From: Chloroflexota bacterium
Lineage (GTDB): Bacteria; Chloroflexota; UBA6077; FW602-bin22; CADDYW01
Assembly: GCA_021324795.1 (NCBI GenBank)
Contig: JAJPIK010000095.1
Location: 1-33,371 of the forward strand
Direction: 5' to 3'
Length of the DNA stretch: 33,371 nucleotides
Made by a program: the position numbers and the translations under genes. Of the stretch, positions 1 through 6,968 are shown piece after piece; the stretch's first letter is position 1, and each line of letters starts with the position of its first letter. The notes under the pieces are model-generated. The model had not been told where the DNA came from. It worked only from the letters and a program-made list of their open reading frames with translations, and ran no database searches.

Positions 1-67
1 CGGGGCAATCCGCATCGCCCGCGGAGCGGAGTGGACGCAGGTCATTGAAGATGCCCTCGCTGCCTGA
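1..67 (+). CDS. C-terminal tail of an unidentified gene (partial)
   Basis: An open frame enters from the left edge, with codons starting at base 2, and ends at a TGA at 65-67. It encodes about 21 residues ending in a helical-looking tail (GAEWTQVIEDALAA). The base composition fits a real coding sequence and a promoter-like sequence follows it, but 21 residues are too few to identify a family. It probably belongs to a separate upstream transcription unit. Confidence 0.5.
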   Translation, partial: GAIRIARGAEWTQVIEDALAA

Positions 68-121
68 TCTCCCCGAACCAAATTGACACAATCCTCCGCA
101 CTGTACCCCCAGGCTGAAATA

Positions 122-151
122 TTGACCTCAGTGAGTCGCATCGTGTATACT
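122..151 (+). promoter_or_regulatory. Sigma70-type promoter for the Rieske/peptide-ABC operon
   Basis: TTGACC at 122-127 and TATACT at 146-151 are separated by 18 bases, a good housekeeping match. The predicted start of transcription near 158 gives a leader of about 80 bases before the ATG at 239. Assigned by consensus only. Confidence 0.55.
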
Positions 152-238
152 GCTTGCCACGTAGTAATGTCGCGGGCGAAACATTTGATGCATTAATCAT
201 CTGACCAAGGCAAAATTGGGTAGGGGGATCACGCGGGC

Positions 239-646
239 ATGGGACGGCACGTCGTATGCGCGGTGAGCGAATTGCCGCCAGGCGAGCGCAAAATCGTCGA
301 AGTCGAAGGACGCAGCATCGGCGTCTTTAACGTCAAGGGCAGCTTTTACGCCGTGCGCAACCGTTGTCCCCATAAAGGTGCTCCCCTTTGCAACGGGCTT
401 GTCAAAGGCCTTGTCCTCGGTCCGGAGCCTTACCACTACGTCATTGAGCGAGAGGGCGAGATCCTGAAGTGTCCCTGGCACGGCTGGGAATTCGATCTCA
501 CCAACGGGAGATCGATCTACAACCCCCATAAGATCCGCGTCAAGAGCTACGACGTCACGGTTGAGCCAGCGGATGACGAAGATCTATCAATCGAGACCTA
601 CGCGGTTTCGATCGAGCGTGAGCTGGTTGTTCTCCACGTAAATTAA
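239..646 (+). CDS. Rieske [2Fe-2S] ferredoxin-type protein
   Basis: This is a stand-alone Rieske domain protein of 135 residues. Both cluster-binding boxes are visible: C43-P-H45 in the sequence NRCPHKGAPL, and C78-P-W-H81 in CPWHGWEF. Two Cys and two His coordinate a [2Fe-2S] cluster. The size and single domain match ferredoxin components that pass electrons to oxygenases, or the small Rieske proteins found next to catabolic genes. There is no signal peptide or membrane segment, so it should be cytoplasmic. It is followed after 18 bases by a peptide-type ABC permease, so they are probably co-transcribed from the promoter at 122-151. No oxygenase catalytic subunit is next to it, so its redox partner is unknown. 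A G-rich stretch (GGGGGATC) lies about a dozen bases before the ATG. Confidence 0.9.
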   Translation: MGRHVVCAVSELPPGERKIVEVEGRSIGVFNVKGSFYAVRNRCPHKGAPLCNGLVKGLVLGPEPYHYVIEREGEILKCPWHGWEFDLTNGRSIYNPHKIRVKSYDVTVEPADDEDLSIETYAVSIERELVVLHVN

Positions 647-664
647 TTTGCGCGGCGAGGAACG

Positions 665-1615
665 GTGGCGCAATTCATCGTACGGCGCTTACAGACGCTC
701 ATTCCGGTGATCGTGCTGGTCAGCATGCTATCGTTTTCGCTGATCCTGCTGCTGCCCGGCGATCCGGCTATGATGATGTTGGGCGAGCAGAATCTCACTG
801 ATCGGACCGCCTACCTCGCTTTGCGCGCCGAGCTCGGTCTGGACAAGCCAATCCCTTTGCAGTACTTGGACTGGGCGACGCGTGCCCTCCAAGGGAATCT
901 GGGTAGCTCGCTCCGCGATCATCTGCCGATTGGCCTCGAGATCACCAGTCACCTTTTCCCCACGGTCGAGCTCAGTATCCTCGCGATGATCTTTGCGCTG
1001 ATCATCGCGATTCCCGCGGGTACTCTCTCCGCTCTGAAGCCAGGCTCGCTGCTCGATCACGTGGCAACAGTCATTGCCTTGAGCGGCGTCGCCGTGCCGA
1101 GCTTCTTCCTCGGTATTCTGCTGATCTACATCTTTTCGCTTGGTCTGCGCTTGATTCCTCCCTCGGGTTACGTTTCCCCGCTCGAAAGTCTGGGTGGTAA
1201 TCTGCGACTGATGATCTTGCCAGCCTTTGCTCTTGGCTCGGCCCACGCCGCCGTGCTCACGCGGCAGATCCGCTCGGCTTTGATCGAGGTTTTACAGCAA
1301 GAGTACATCATGACAGCGCGGAGCAAAGGGCTGACCGAGGCAGCGGTAGTGATTGGACACGCCTTTCGCAACGCGCTGGTGCCAGTCGTGACGATTATTG
1401 GTTTGCAGGTCGGAACGCTGATCGGGGGTGCAGTCGTCATCGAAACCGTTTTCTCGATCCCGGGGATGGGACGCCTGATCGTCGACTCGATCTTCCAGCG
1501 TGACTTCCCAACCGTTCAAGCGGCAGTTTTGATCCTGGCTCTGTCCGTCTTGCTCGCTAACCTGCTGACTGACGTACTCTATGCCTACATCGATCCGCGG
1601 ATCCGTTACGGCTAA
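665..1615 (+). CDS. Dipeptide/oligopeptide ABC transporter permease, DppB type
   Basis: This inner-membrane permease of 316 residues belongs to the DppB/OppB/NikB class of BPD_transp_1 proteins and would form half of the channel for peptides, nickel chelates or other small ligands. It begins with the typical MAQFIVRRLQTLIPVIV helix, followed by the residues GDPA and a periplasmic loop ending near LGLDKPIPLQY. About six hydrophobic helices follow. The cytoplasmic EAA loop that contacts the ATPase is visible (YIMTARSKGL, then HAFRNALVPV). The C-terminus YAYIDPRIRYG is characteristic. The start is a GTG preceded by GCGAGGAAC. The gene lies 18 bases after the Rieske gene and 12 bases before its DppC partner, so it is one operon. 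The substrate cannot be told from sequence. Confidence 0.93.
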   Translation: MAQFIVRRLQTLIPVIVLVSMLSFSLILLLPGDPAMMMLGEQNLTDRTAYLALRAELGLDKPIPLQYLDWATRALQGNLGSSLRDHLPIGLEITSHLFPTVELSILAMIFALIIAIPAGTLSALKPGSLLDHVATVIALSGVAVPSFFLGILLIYIFSLGLRLIPPSGYVSPLESLGGNLRLMILPAFALGSAHAAVLTRQIRSALIEVLQQEYIMTARSKGLTEAAVVIGHAFRNALVPVVTIIGLQVGTLIGGAVVIETVFSIPGMGRLIVDSIFQRDFPTVQAAVLILALSVLLANLLTDVLYAYIDPRIRYG

Positions 1616-1627
1616 GGATGAAGCAGT

Positions 1628-2530
1628 ATGGCTTCTCCGGTGATTTCGACCTCGACCCAACAAGCTAACCTCTTTCAACGGTCGGCCAGCCGACGTCTGG
1701 CGGTCCTCGATCGGCTTTTCGCGGCACGGCTGGCATGGTTCGGCGTCCTCGTACTGGTGGTAATTCTTTTCCTCGCCGCGACGGCCGATGTTCTTACCCC
1801 CTACGACCCGAGCTATCAGAACTATAGCCAGGTGCTGCAGCCGCCAAGCGCAGATCATCCCTTCGGGACCGATGAGATCGGGCGCGATGTCTATTCACGG
1901 GTCATCTACGGAAGTCGGATCTCGCTTGAGGTTGGCGTCGTCGCCGTCGGTATTGGCTTGATCGCGGGTGTTCTGATTGGTCTGGTCGCCGGTTACTACT
2001 GCGGCTGGGTCGACGAGATCTTGATGCGAGTCATGGATGCCGTGCAGGCATTTCCCGCCCTGGTCTTGGCATTGGCGATTACTGCCGCGCTGGGGCCAGG
2101 GATCCTCAATGCGATGATCGCGATTGGGGTAGTCTACGTTCCGGCGTTTGCCCGCCTGGTGCGCGGACAGGCGCTCTCGGTGCGCGAGCGCGACTACATC
2201 GTTGCTGCCCGCCTCTCCGGTGCCGGTCCCTGGCGGATTATGCTTCGCCACATCTGGCCGAATGTCACCGCGCCGATTATCGTCCAGGCATCGCTGGGAA
2301 CCGCCTTCGCGATCCTCACCGAAGCGACCTTGAGCTTCCTTGGTTTAGGGGTGCGTCCACCGACGCCAAGCTGGGGCTCGATGCTCCAGACCGGATATCA
2401 ATATCTCAGCCAAGCGCCATGGCTTTCGATCTTTCCCGGCGCCGCTATTTATCTCACCGTGCTTGGTTTCAACTTGCTGGGCGATGGCCTTCGCGAGGCG
2501 CTCGATCCGCGTCTCCGGACCCGGGCCTAA
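1628..2530 (+). CDS. Dipeptide/oligopeptide ABC transporter permease, DppC type
   Basis: This is the second permease (300 residues), of the DppC/OppC class, partner of the upstream DppB-like protein. After a basic N-terminal stretch there is the family's first membrane helix, the periplasmic segment with LTPYDP and HPFGTDEIGRDVYSR (a hallmark of this class), then about five more helices. The EAA loop reads REYIV-like (RERDYIVAARLSGAGPWRIMLRHIWPN). It ends GDGLREALDPRLRTR, the standard C-terminus. The ATG at 1628 lies 12 bases after the DppB stop. Length and motifs are complete, so the channel genes look functional even though the neighbouring ATPase has decayed. Confidence 0.94.
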   Translation: MASPVISTSTQQANLFQRSASRRLAVLDRLFAARLAWFGVLVLVVILFLAATADVLTPYDPSYQNYSQVLQPPSADHPFGTDEIGRDVYSRVIYGSRISLEVGVVAVGIGLIAGVLIGLVAGYYCGWVDEILMRVMDAVQAFPALVLALAITAALGPGILNAMIAIGVVYVPAFARLVRGQALSVRERDYIVAARLSGAGPWRIMLRHIWPNVTAPIIVQASLGTAFAILTEATLSFLGLGVRPPTPSWGSMLQTGYQYLSQAPWLSIFPGAAIYLTVLGFNLLGDGLREALDPRLRTRA

Positions 2531-2544
2531 CGTCGACTTCCACG

Positions 2545-2597
2545 GAAATTCTCTTTTCCAAGGGGGGAAGGTTAGGGTGAAGGTGCCTGCTAATTTC
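2545..2597. repeat. 53-bp dispersed repeat, copy A (GAAATT...AATTTC ends)
   Basis: This spacer element starts with GAAATT and ends with its reverse complement AATTTC. It contains GGTTAGGGTGAAGG and a C/T-rich arm facing a G-rich arm that could form an imperfect hairpin. A second copy of exactly the same length lies at 24322-24374. This one sits between the DppC and substrate-binding-protein genes. Confidence 0.6.
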
Positions 2598-2682
2598 ATG
2601 GGCAGTCGGGGTGCAATAGGCTATCGATAACTCGTAATCCGCCTCATTTAGCCGATAGGGGATAGGGAAGGGAGTAGGAACA

Positions 2683-4410
2683 ATGACACGATCGTTGTTT
2701 CACCGACAGCTTTCACGGCGATTGCTTCTTTCGGCGATGGTGGCATCTGGAGTGGGTTTACTTCAGGCGTGCAGGCGGCAGCCAGAAGGAACACAGACGC
2801 CGGCTGCCTCTTCTGCACCGCCAGCCCAGACTGTGCCGACAGCGCCGTCGACGGCAGCAGCACCTGCTTCAACTCCGTCCGCACCGGCCAAGCCGGCTCC
2901 GCCGCCGACGCCGGTTGTGACTGGCAAGGCGAAGCGCGGCGGCACGATCACGACCGCGATGCAGAACGACTGGGTGTCGATGGATCCAATCTACAATTCT
3001 GGGCCAGGCACCTCGAATTACATGATTTATGATCCCCTCTTCTTTCTGAAGGTCGACAGCAATGGTGACTGGCAGCCAATCGGGGGATTGATCGAGAAGT
3101 GGGATCTCTCCAATAATACCGCTACGTTCAATCTTCGCCAGGGAGTCAAATTCCACGACGGTAGCGACTGGAATAGCGACGTTCTCAAGTGGAACTTCGA
3201 ACGCATGCTGAGCGACCCGAAGTCGTTGGCCAGGGCCGCTCTCCAGGGCGTGGATCCGAAGACTCCGGTCACTGTGGTGGACAATTACACCGCGAAGGTG
3301 AACTTGCTCCGGCCAACCCCGGCATTGCTGAGTCGATTGACTGATCACACAACGTTTATGATCTCGAAAGCAGCGTTCGAGAAAATGGGGGCCGGGCAAT
3401 ATAACCGTAATCCGGTGGGCACGGGACCGTTCAAGTTCAAAGAGTGGAAGCCAAGCGATCACGTGACCGTGACGCGCAATGAAAACTATTGGATGAAGGG
3501 GGACGACGGCCAGCCGCTGCCGTATCTTGACAGCATCACCTACCGGTTGATCATCGATGATTCGGTACGCGCCGTCGAAATAAAGTCACACAACATTGAC
3601 TTCACCGAGCTGGTCACCGCGAAAGACATTTCGTCAATCCAGGCCGATCCGGCCTTGCAGTTTCTCGACGCGACCTGGACTGGTAACGCCTACCTGCTGA
3701 TGTTCAACTCAGTAGGGGGAGCATTCGCCAAGAATCTGGCGTTGCGTCAAGCCGCGCAATACGCGATCGATCGGGAAACTATTGCCAAGACGCTCGGTCT
3801 GACCTCTGCTACTGCTTTGCGGTACATGCTTCTGCCCGGTTCGCTCGCCTATAACGATAAGCTTCCATACTACGGCTATGATCTGGGAAAGGCGAAGACT
3901 CTGATGAGCCAGGCCGGGCTAGCGGGAGGTGTCGACGTGAATTTCCCGGTCATCTCGCGAGAAATCGACAAGCTCCAAGCCGAAATTCTCAAAGAGATGT
4001 GGGGGAAAATCGGAATCCGAGCCAACATCTCGCTGTTGGAGCGGGCGGCCTGGGTCCAACAACTGATGACCCAAAAAGCACCATACGATGTCGCGACCTT
4101 GCGAACTCAGTTCCGCGCCGTGGATCCAGACCTTTACTTCCGGACATTCCAATGGTCGAAAGCAAACTTCAACGTTGCGCACTTGGATAGCCAGGAGATG
4201 GACAACCTTATTGATAAGGCAAGCAGTACCTATGACGAAGTGGCCCGGAAAGAGGCATACGCTCAGGCGCAAACGCTGGACTACAATCTGGCCTACTATG
4301 GATACATCTGGATGCAGAAATGGAATTGGGTGTATAACAAGCGACTAATGAACGTTCCGCCGCTGATGGATATCTATTGGGATTTCCGTGGTGTCTGGCT
4401 GAATGGCTAA
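2683..4410 (+). CDS. Peptide/nickel-type ABC substrate-binding lipoprotein (SBP family 5)
   Basis: The protein has 575 residues. The N-terminus carries a twin-arginine stretch (S-R12-R13-LLL) and a hydrophobic segment ending in a lipobox-like LLQAC with Cys30, so it is probably exported and lipid-anchored. A long Pro/Ala/Thr-rich linker (about residues 31-85) precedes the family-5 binding fold. That begins with KRGGTITTAMQNDW and continues with WDLSNNTATFNLRQGVKFHDG, the usual signature, and NRNPVGTGPFKFKEW. It should capture peptides or similar ligands and pass them to the adjacent DppB/DppC permeases. The ATG has an AAGGGAGTAGGAAC sequence before it. The 152-base gap to the permease gene holds a small repeat, so it may also have its own promoter. 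What follows is a dead ATPase gene. Confidence 0.93.
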   Translation: MTRSLFHRQLSRRLLLSAMVASGVGLLQACRRQPEGTQTPAASSAPPAQTVPTAPSTAAAPASTPSAPAKPAPPPTPVVTGKAKRGGTITTAMQNDWVSMDPIYNSGPGTSNYMIYDPLFFLKVDSNGDWQPIGGLIEKWDLSNNTATFNLRQGVKFHDGSDWNSDVLKWNFERMLSDPKSLARAALQGVDPKTPVTVVDNYTAKVNLLRPTPALLSRLTDHTTFMISKAAFEKMGAGQYNRNPVGTGPFKFKEWKPSDHVTVTRNENYWMKGDDGQPLPYLDSITYRLIIDDSVRAVEIKSHNIDFTELVTAKDISSIQADPALQFLDATWTGNAYLLMFNSVGGAFAKNLALRQAAQYAIDRETIAKTLGLTSATALRYMLLPGSLAYNDKLPYYGYDLGKAKTLMSQAGLAGGVDVNFPVISREIDKLQAEILKEMWGKIGIRANISLLERAAWVQQLMTQKAPYDVATLRTQFRAVDPDLYFRTFQWSKANFNVAHLDSQEMDNLIDKASSTYDEVARKEAYAQAQTLDYNLAYYGYIWMQKWNWVYNKRLMNVPPLMDIYWDFRGVWLNG

Positions 4411-4462
4411 GTTGACGCCGGATGGACGGGATTGGCCGGCCGAGGGGATGGGCCGGTCTGAG

Positions 4463-4737
4463 ATGAGGACCGGGGAGCTGTTGCTGCGGGGTGAGGACCT
4501 ACGCACCGAGTTTCGGATGCGTGGTTAAGACGATCTACGCTGTCAAAGGGGTTTCCTACGAGAAGTGGCTGTGGCAAGTCGGCGACCGGTTGCACGTTCC
4601 ATCCGCGCTGTCCCTGGGCCCAGTTGCGCTGCCGAGCCGAGACTCCGCCGCTGGTCGAGGTGCGACCAAACCACACCGTTGCCTGCCACTTCTGGGGCGA
4701 GATCGAGGGCCGACCTGCCTCGTTCAATAAGCCTTGA
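4463..4737 (+). pseudogene. Fossil of a DppD/DppF-type peptide ABC transporter ATPase
   Basis: Pieces of one peptide-ABC ATPase appear in order, across frames. From the ATG at 4463 the frame reads ELLLRGEDLRTEF, the family's N-terminus, and stops at 4526-4528. After a shift, VVKTIYAVKGVSY matches the following strand (normally VRAVDGVSF). From 4561, in another frame, RSGCGKSATG is the Walker A loop (normally ESGCGKSTTG). It runs directly into CTFHPRCPWAQLRCRAETPP and then LVEVRPNHTVACHFW, the C-terminal oligopeptide-ATPase cysteine domain, with a stop at 4735-4737. The roughly 200 residues between Walker A and this domain, with the signature motif and Walker B, are gone. The remnant sits just where dppD/dppF normally follow the binding protein, so the operon has lost at least this ATPase. 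Confidence 0.85.
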
Positions 4738-4762
4738 CGGTGAAGTTCTGGCGTAGTATCGT
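4734..4762 (+). promoter_or_regulatory. Putative promoter for the tetrapyrrole operon
   Basis: TTGACG at 4734-4739 is followed after 17 bases by a weak -10, TATCGT, at 4757-4762. An overlapping TAGTAT at 4754-4759 is a better hexamer but is only 14 bases away. Transcription would start near 4769, which supports the ATG at 4822 rather than the TTG at 4762 as the translation start. The -35 overlaps the stop codon of the ATPase fossil. Confidence 0.4.
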
Positions 4763-4821
4763 TGGTAATGGGTGCGCGGCGCGGTGAGCCCCTGATAGAG
4801 GGAGCAGAAAAAGATAGTCTC

Positions 4822-5451
4822 ATGGCGTTCCAGTTGCCGGTTTTTCTCGACGTCACCGGTAAGCGGTGCATCGTCGTCGGCGGGGGCCGGGTCGCGCATC
4901 GCAAGGTGGAATCCCTTCTCGAATGCGGCGCTGCAGTGACCGCCATCAGCCCCGATTTCTTGCCCGATCTCATGGCGCTTTCCCCGGAACGAGTGACAAT
5001 TTACCAGCGTGTCTATTGTTCTGGTGACCTGACCGGCGCATTTTTGGCGGTTGCCGCGACAAACGATCGTCGGGTGAACGCGGCGGTCGTTGCCGAAGCC
5101 CAGGCACGCGGAGTGCTCGTCTGCACGGCGGATGGTGGGACGACAGGTGACTTCAGCTTCGGGGCGGTCGTGCGCCGTGAAGGTATTATTGTTGCCGTCT
5201 CGACCGGGGGACGCAGTCCAACCTTTGGTCGACTTCTCCGCGATGAGATCGCACACGTGTTGTCTGAGGAAACGCTCGAGCTGCTCAGCTTAGCGGCCGA
5301 GGTCCGTCGCGAGCAGCGCGAGGCCGGTGAAGCAATTCAAGCGAGTGCCTGGCAAGCTGCACTGGCGTCGACGACCGTGCGCGAGCTCATCCAACGTGGC
5401 GAGATTGTAGCAGCCCGTGCTGAGCTGAGACGCGCGGTGAGGGTGGAGTGA
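4822..5451 (+). CDS. Precorrin-2 dehydrogenase / siroheme-synthase N-terminal domain (Met8/CysG-N type)
   Basis: This 209-residue NAD-dependent enzyme would oxidise precorrin-2 to sirohydrochlorin and, in bifunctional relatives, chelate iron to give siroheme. It starts LPVFLDVTGKRCIVVGGGRVA, the Rossmann dinucleotide loop (GGG at 20-22), and has AHRK, SPDF, AVAATND with Asp82 at the position of the catalytic aspartate, then TTGDFSFGAVVRRE and STGGRSPTFGRLLRDEI, all family hallmarks. The methyltransferase domain of CysG is absent. The frame is open up to a TTG at 4762, but the family normally begins within about five residues of LPVFL, so the ATG at 4822 is preferred. It overlaps hemA by four bases (GTGA), implying translational coupling. 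It could be named CysG-N, SirC or YlnF-like; no single symbol is certain. Confidence 0.9.
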   Translation: MAFQLPVFLDVTGKRCIVVGGGRVAHRKVESLLECGAAVTAISPDFLPDLMALSPERVTIYQRVYCSGDLTGAFLAVAATNDRRVNAAVVAEAQARGVLVCTADGGTTGDFSFGAVVRREGIIVAVSTGGRSPTFGRLLRDEIAHVLSEETLELLSLAAEVRREQREAGEAIQASAWQAALASTTVRELIQRGEIVAARAELRRAVRVE

Positions 5452-6710
5452 GCGAATCAGTGCTCTCAGTCGTCGGTTTGAATTATCGAAGCGCGCCGGT
5501 CGAGCTCCGCGAACGGATCGTCGTGTCGGATGCTGAGCTACCGTCCGCCCTCTTGGCGCTCGGCCATGGCATCATCCTTTCGACCTGTAATCGGATTGAA
5601 GTCTACCAGGTCACCGGTGAGTCGGCGACGTTGAGCGCCGCTGAGTATCTTTGTCAGCGTTGCCGCGAGGTCGACCCGTCGGGCCAGCTTCATCTCTATC
5701 ATCTTTCGGGTGCCGCGGCGGCGCGTCATCTCTACGACGTCGCGGCGGGGCTGGACTCGATGGTTCTGGGTGAGCCGCAGATTCTTGGTCAGATTCGAGC
5801 GGCGCTTGACGCGGCGGAGGATGCTAACACCGCCGGTCCGGTCCTCGCTCACGTCTTCCGGGATGCGATTCGAGTTGGCCGGCGCGCGCGGGCCGAGACG
5901 TTCATCGGCCGCCACGCCGTCTCGATTAGCTATGCCGCGGTGGAGCTCGCGAAGAACGTCTTTGGCAAGCTCCACGGTTGTCGAGCGCTGGTGGTCGGCG
6001 CCGGCGAAATGGGCGAGCTCACCGTGAAAACGCTGGTCGATCACGGTGTCGGGTCGGTGGCGGTGATCAATCGCACTCTGGACAATGCGACGGCGCTCGC
6101 TCAGCGCTTCGCTGGCGAAGCGGCGTCGCTGACCGAGCTGGTGCCGGTCCTCGCGGCGAGTGACATCGTGATCAGCTCGACCGACGCCCCTGGCTACGTG
6201 ATTGGCCAAACTGAGGTCGAGCGAGCGATGCAGAGACGAGACGGACGTCCCCTCTTCATGATCGACATTGCCGTGCCCCGTGACGTGGATCCGGCGGTGC
6301 GGACGCTGTCAAACGTCTTTCTTTACGACATCGACGATCTGCAGACGCTCTGTGAGATGAACCGGGAGCAGCGACAGCGGGAAGCCCAGCGGGTCCGGCG
6401 GATTATCGAGGACGAAACGCGCCGCTTCGTTCGCTGGTGGCACAGTCGCCAGGTAATCCCGACCGTGATCGCGCTCCGCGAGCAGGCCGAGCAAGCGCGT
6501 CAGAGCGAATTGGCCGAGGCTATGGCCAAGCTCAAGCATCTCTCCGATGCCGACCGGGCCGTCGTTGCCGATTTGAGCCGGGCGATCGTTCAAAAGCTGC
6601 TCCATCACCCAACGGTGCGGCTCAAGGATCTGGCCGGCGACGAATTCGCGGATCGCACGACCTTGGAGCTCGCCCAAGACCTCTTTGGCCTGACACCTTC
6701 CCCGGACTGA
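5448..6710 (+). CDS. hemA: Glutamyl-tRNA reductase
   Basis: The first committed enzyme of the C5 tetrapyrrole route reduces glutamyl-tRNA(Glu) to glutamate-1-semialdehyde using NADPH. At 420 residues it is full length. It starts with VVGLNYRSAPVELRE; the catalytic cysteine is Cys47 in ILSTCNRIEVY. GLDSMVLGEPQILGQ is the family signature, VVGAGEMGELT is the NADPH-binding loop, and MIDIAVPRDVDP follows. The C-terminal dimerisation helix is visible (LSDADRAVVADLSRAIVQKLLHHPTVRLK). The start is a GTG overlapping the dehydrogenase stop. Pairing with a precorrin-2 dehydrogenase is a known arrangement, but hemC/hemD/hemB, often next in line, are missing: the gene is followed by a non-coding gap and a broken RHS gene. 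Confidence 0.97.
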   Translation: MSESVLSVVGLNYRSAPVELRERIVVSDAELPSALLALGHGIILSTCNRIEVYQVTGESATLSAAEYLCQRCREVDPSGQLHLYHLSGAAAARHLYDVAAGLDSMVLGEPQILGQIRAALDAAEDANTAGPVLAHVFRDAIRVGRRARAETFIGRHAVSISYAAVELAKNVFGKLHGCRALVVGAGEMGELTVKTLVDHGVGSVAVINRTLDNATALAQRFAGEAASLTELVPVLAASDIVISSTDAPGYVIGQTEVERAMQRRDGRPLFMIDIAVPRDVDPAVRTLSNVFLYDIDDLQTLCEMNREQRQREAQRVRRIIEDETRRFVRWWHSRQVIPTVIALREQAEQARQSELAEAMAKLKHLSDADRAVVADLSRAIVQKLLHHPTVRLKDLAGDEFADRTTLELAQDLFGLTPSPD

Positions 6711-6968
6711 CCGGTCGAAAGTTCCCTCTCCCTTTGCAAGATACATGCCAGACGTTAGATGGATACCGTGTAATCGCTTGCTCCAAAGCCTTACCAAATA
6801 TTCACCATACCTTAACCGAACCTTACCTTGACGCTTCGCTTGTTCTGCTTTATCCTAGCTAGCGCTCGCATGACGCTTCCAGGCGGGCAGATGCAACTGA
6901 ATACTCGTTGCTCTGACTTCTACACCGGATCCCATTCACGAAACTCGCCCGGAGGCTTATTCAACTCC
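6711..6968. other. Non-coding spacer between hemA and the RHS remnant
   Basis: I see no convincing gene here. The stretch is more AT-rich than its neighbours and holds the promoter at 6828-6856. A CGGAGG Shine-Dalgarno sequence lies about 15 bases before the original ATG (6969) of the broken RHS gene. There is no clear terminator for hemA. Confidence 0.5.
6828..6856 (+). promoter_or_regulatory. Promoter of the (now broken) LamG-RHS gene
   Basis: TTGACG at 6828-6833 and TATCCT at 6851-6856 are separated by exactly 17 bases. Transcription would start near 6863, leaving a leader of about 105 bases before the ATG at 6969. The promoter seems intact although the gene behind it is not. Confidence 0.5.

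Noticed and set aside
83..107. TTGACA at 83-88 as an alternative promoter for the Rieske operon
   Set aside because: No acceptable -10 lies 16-18 bases downstream; TGTACC is only 13 bases away. The 122-151 promoter is better.
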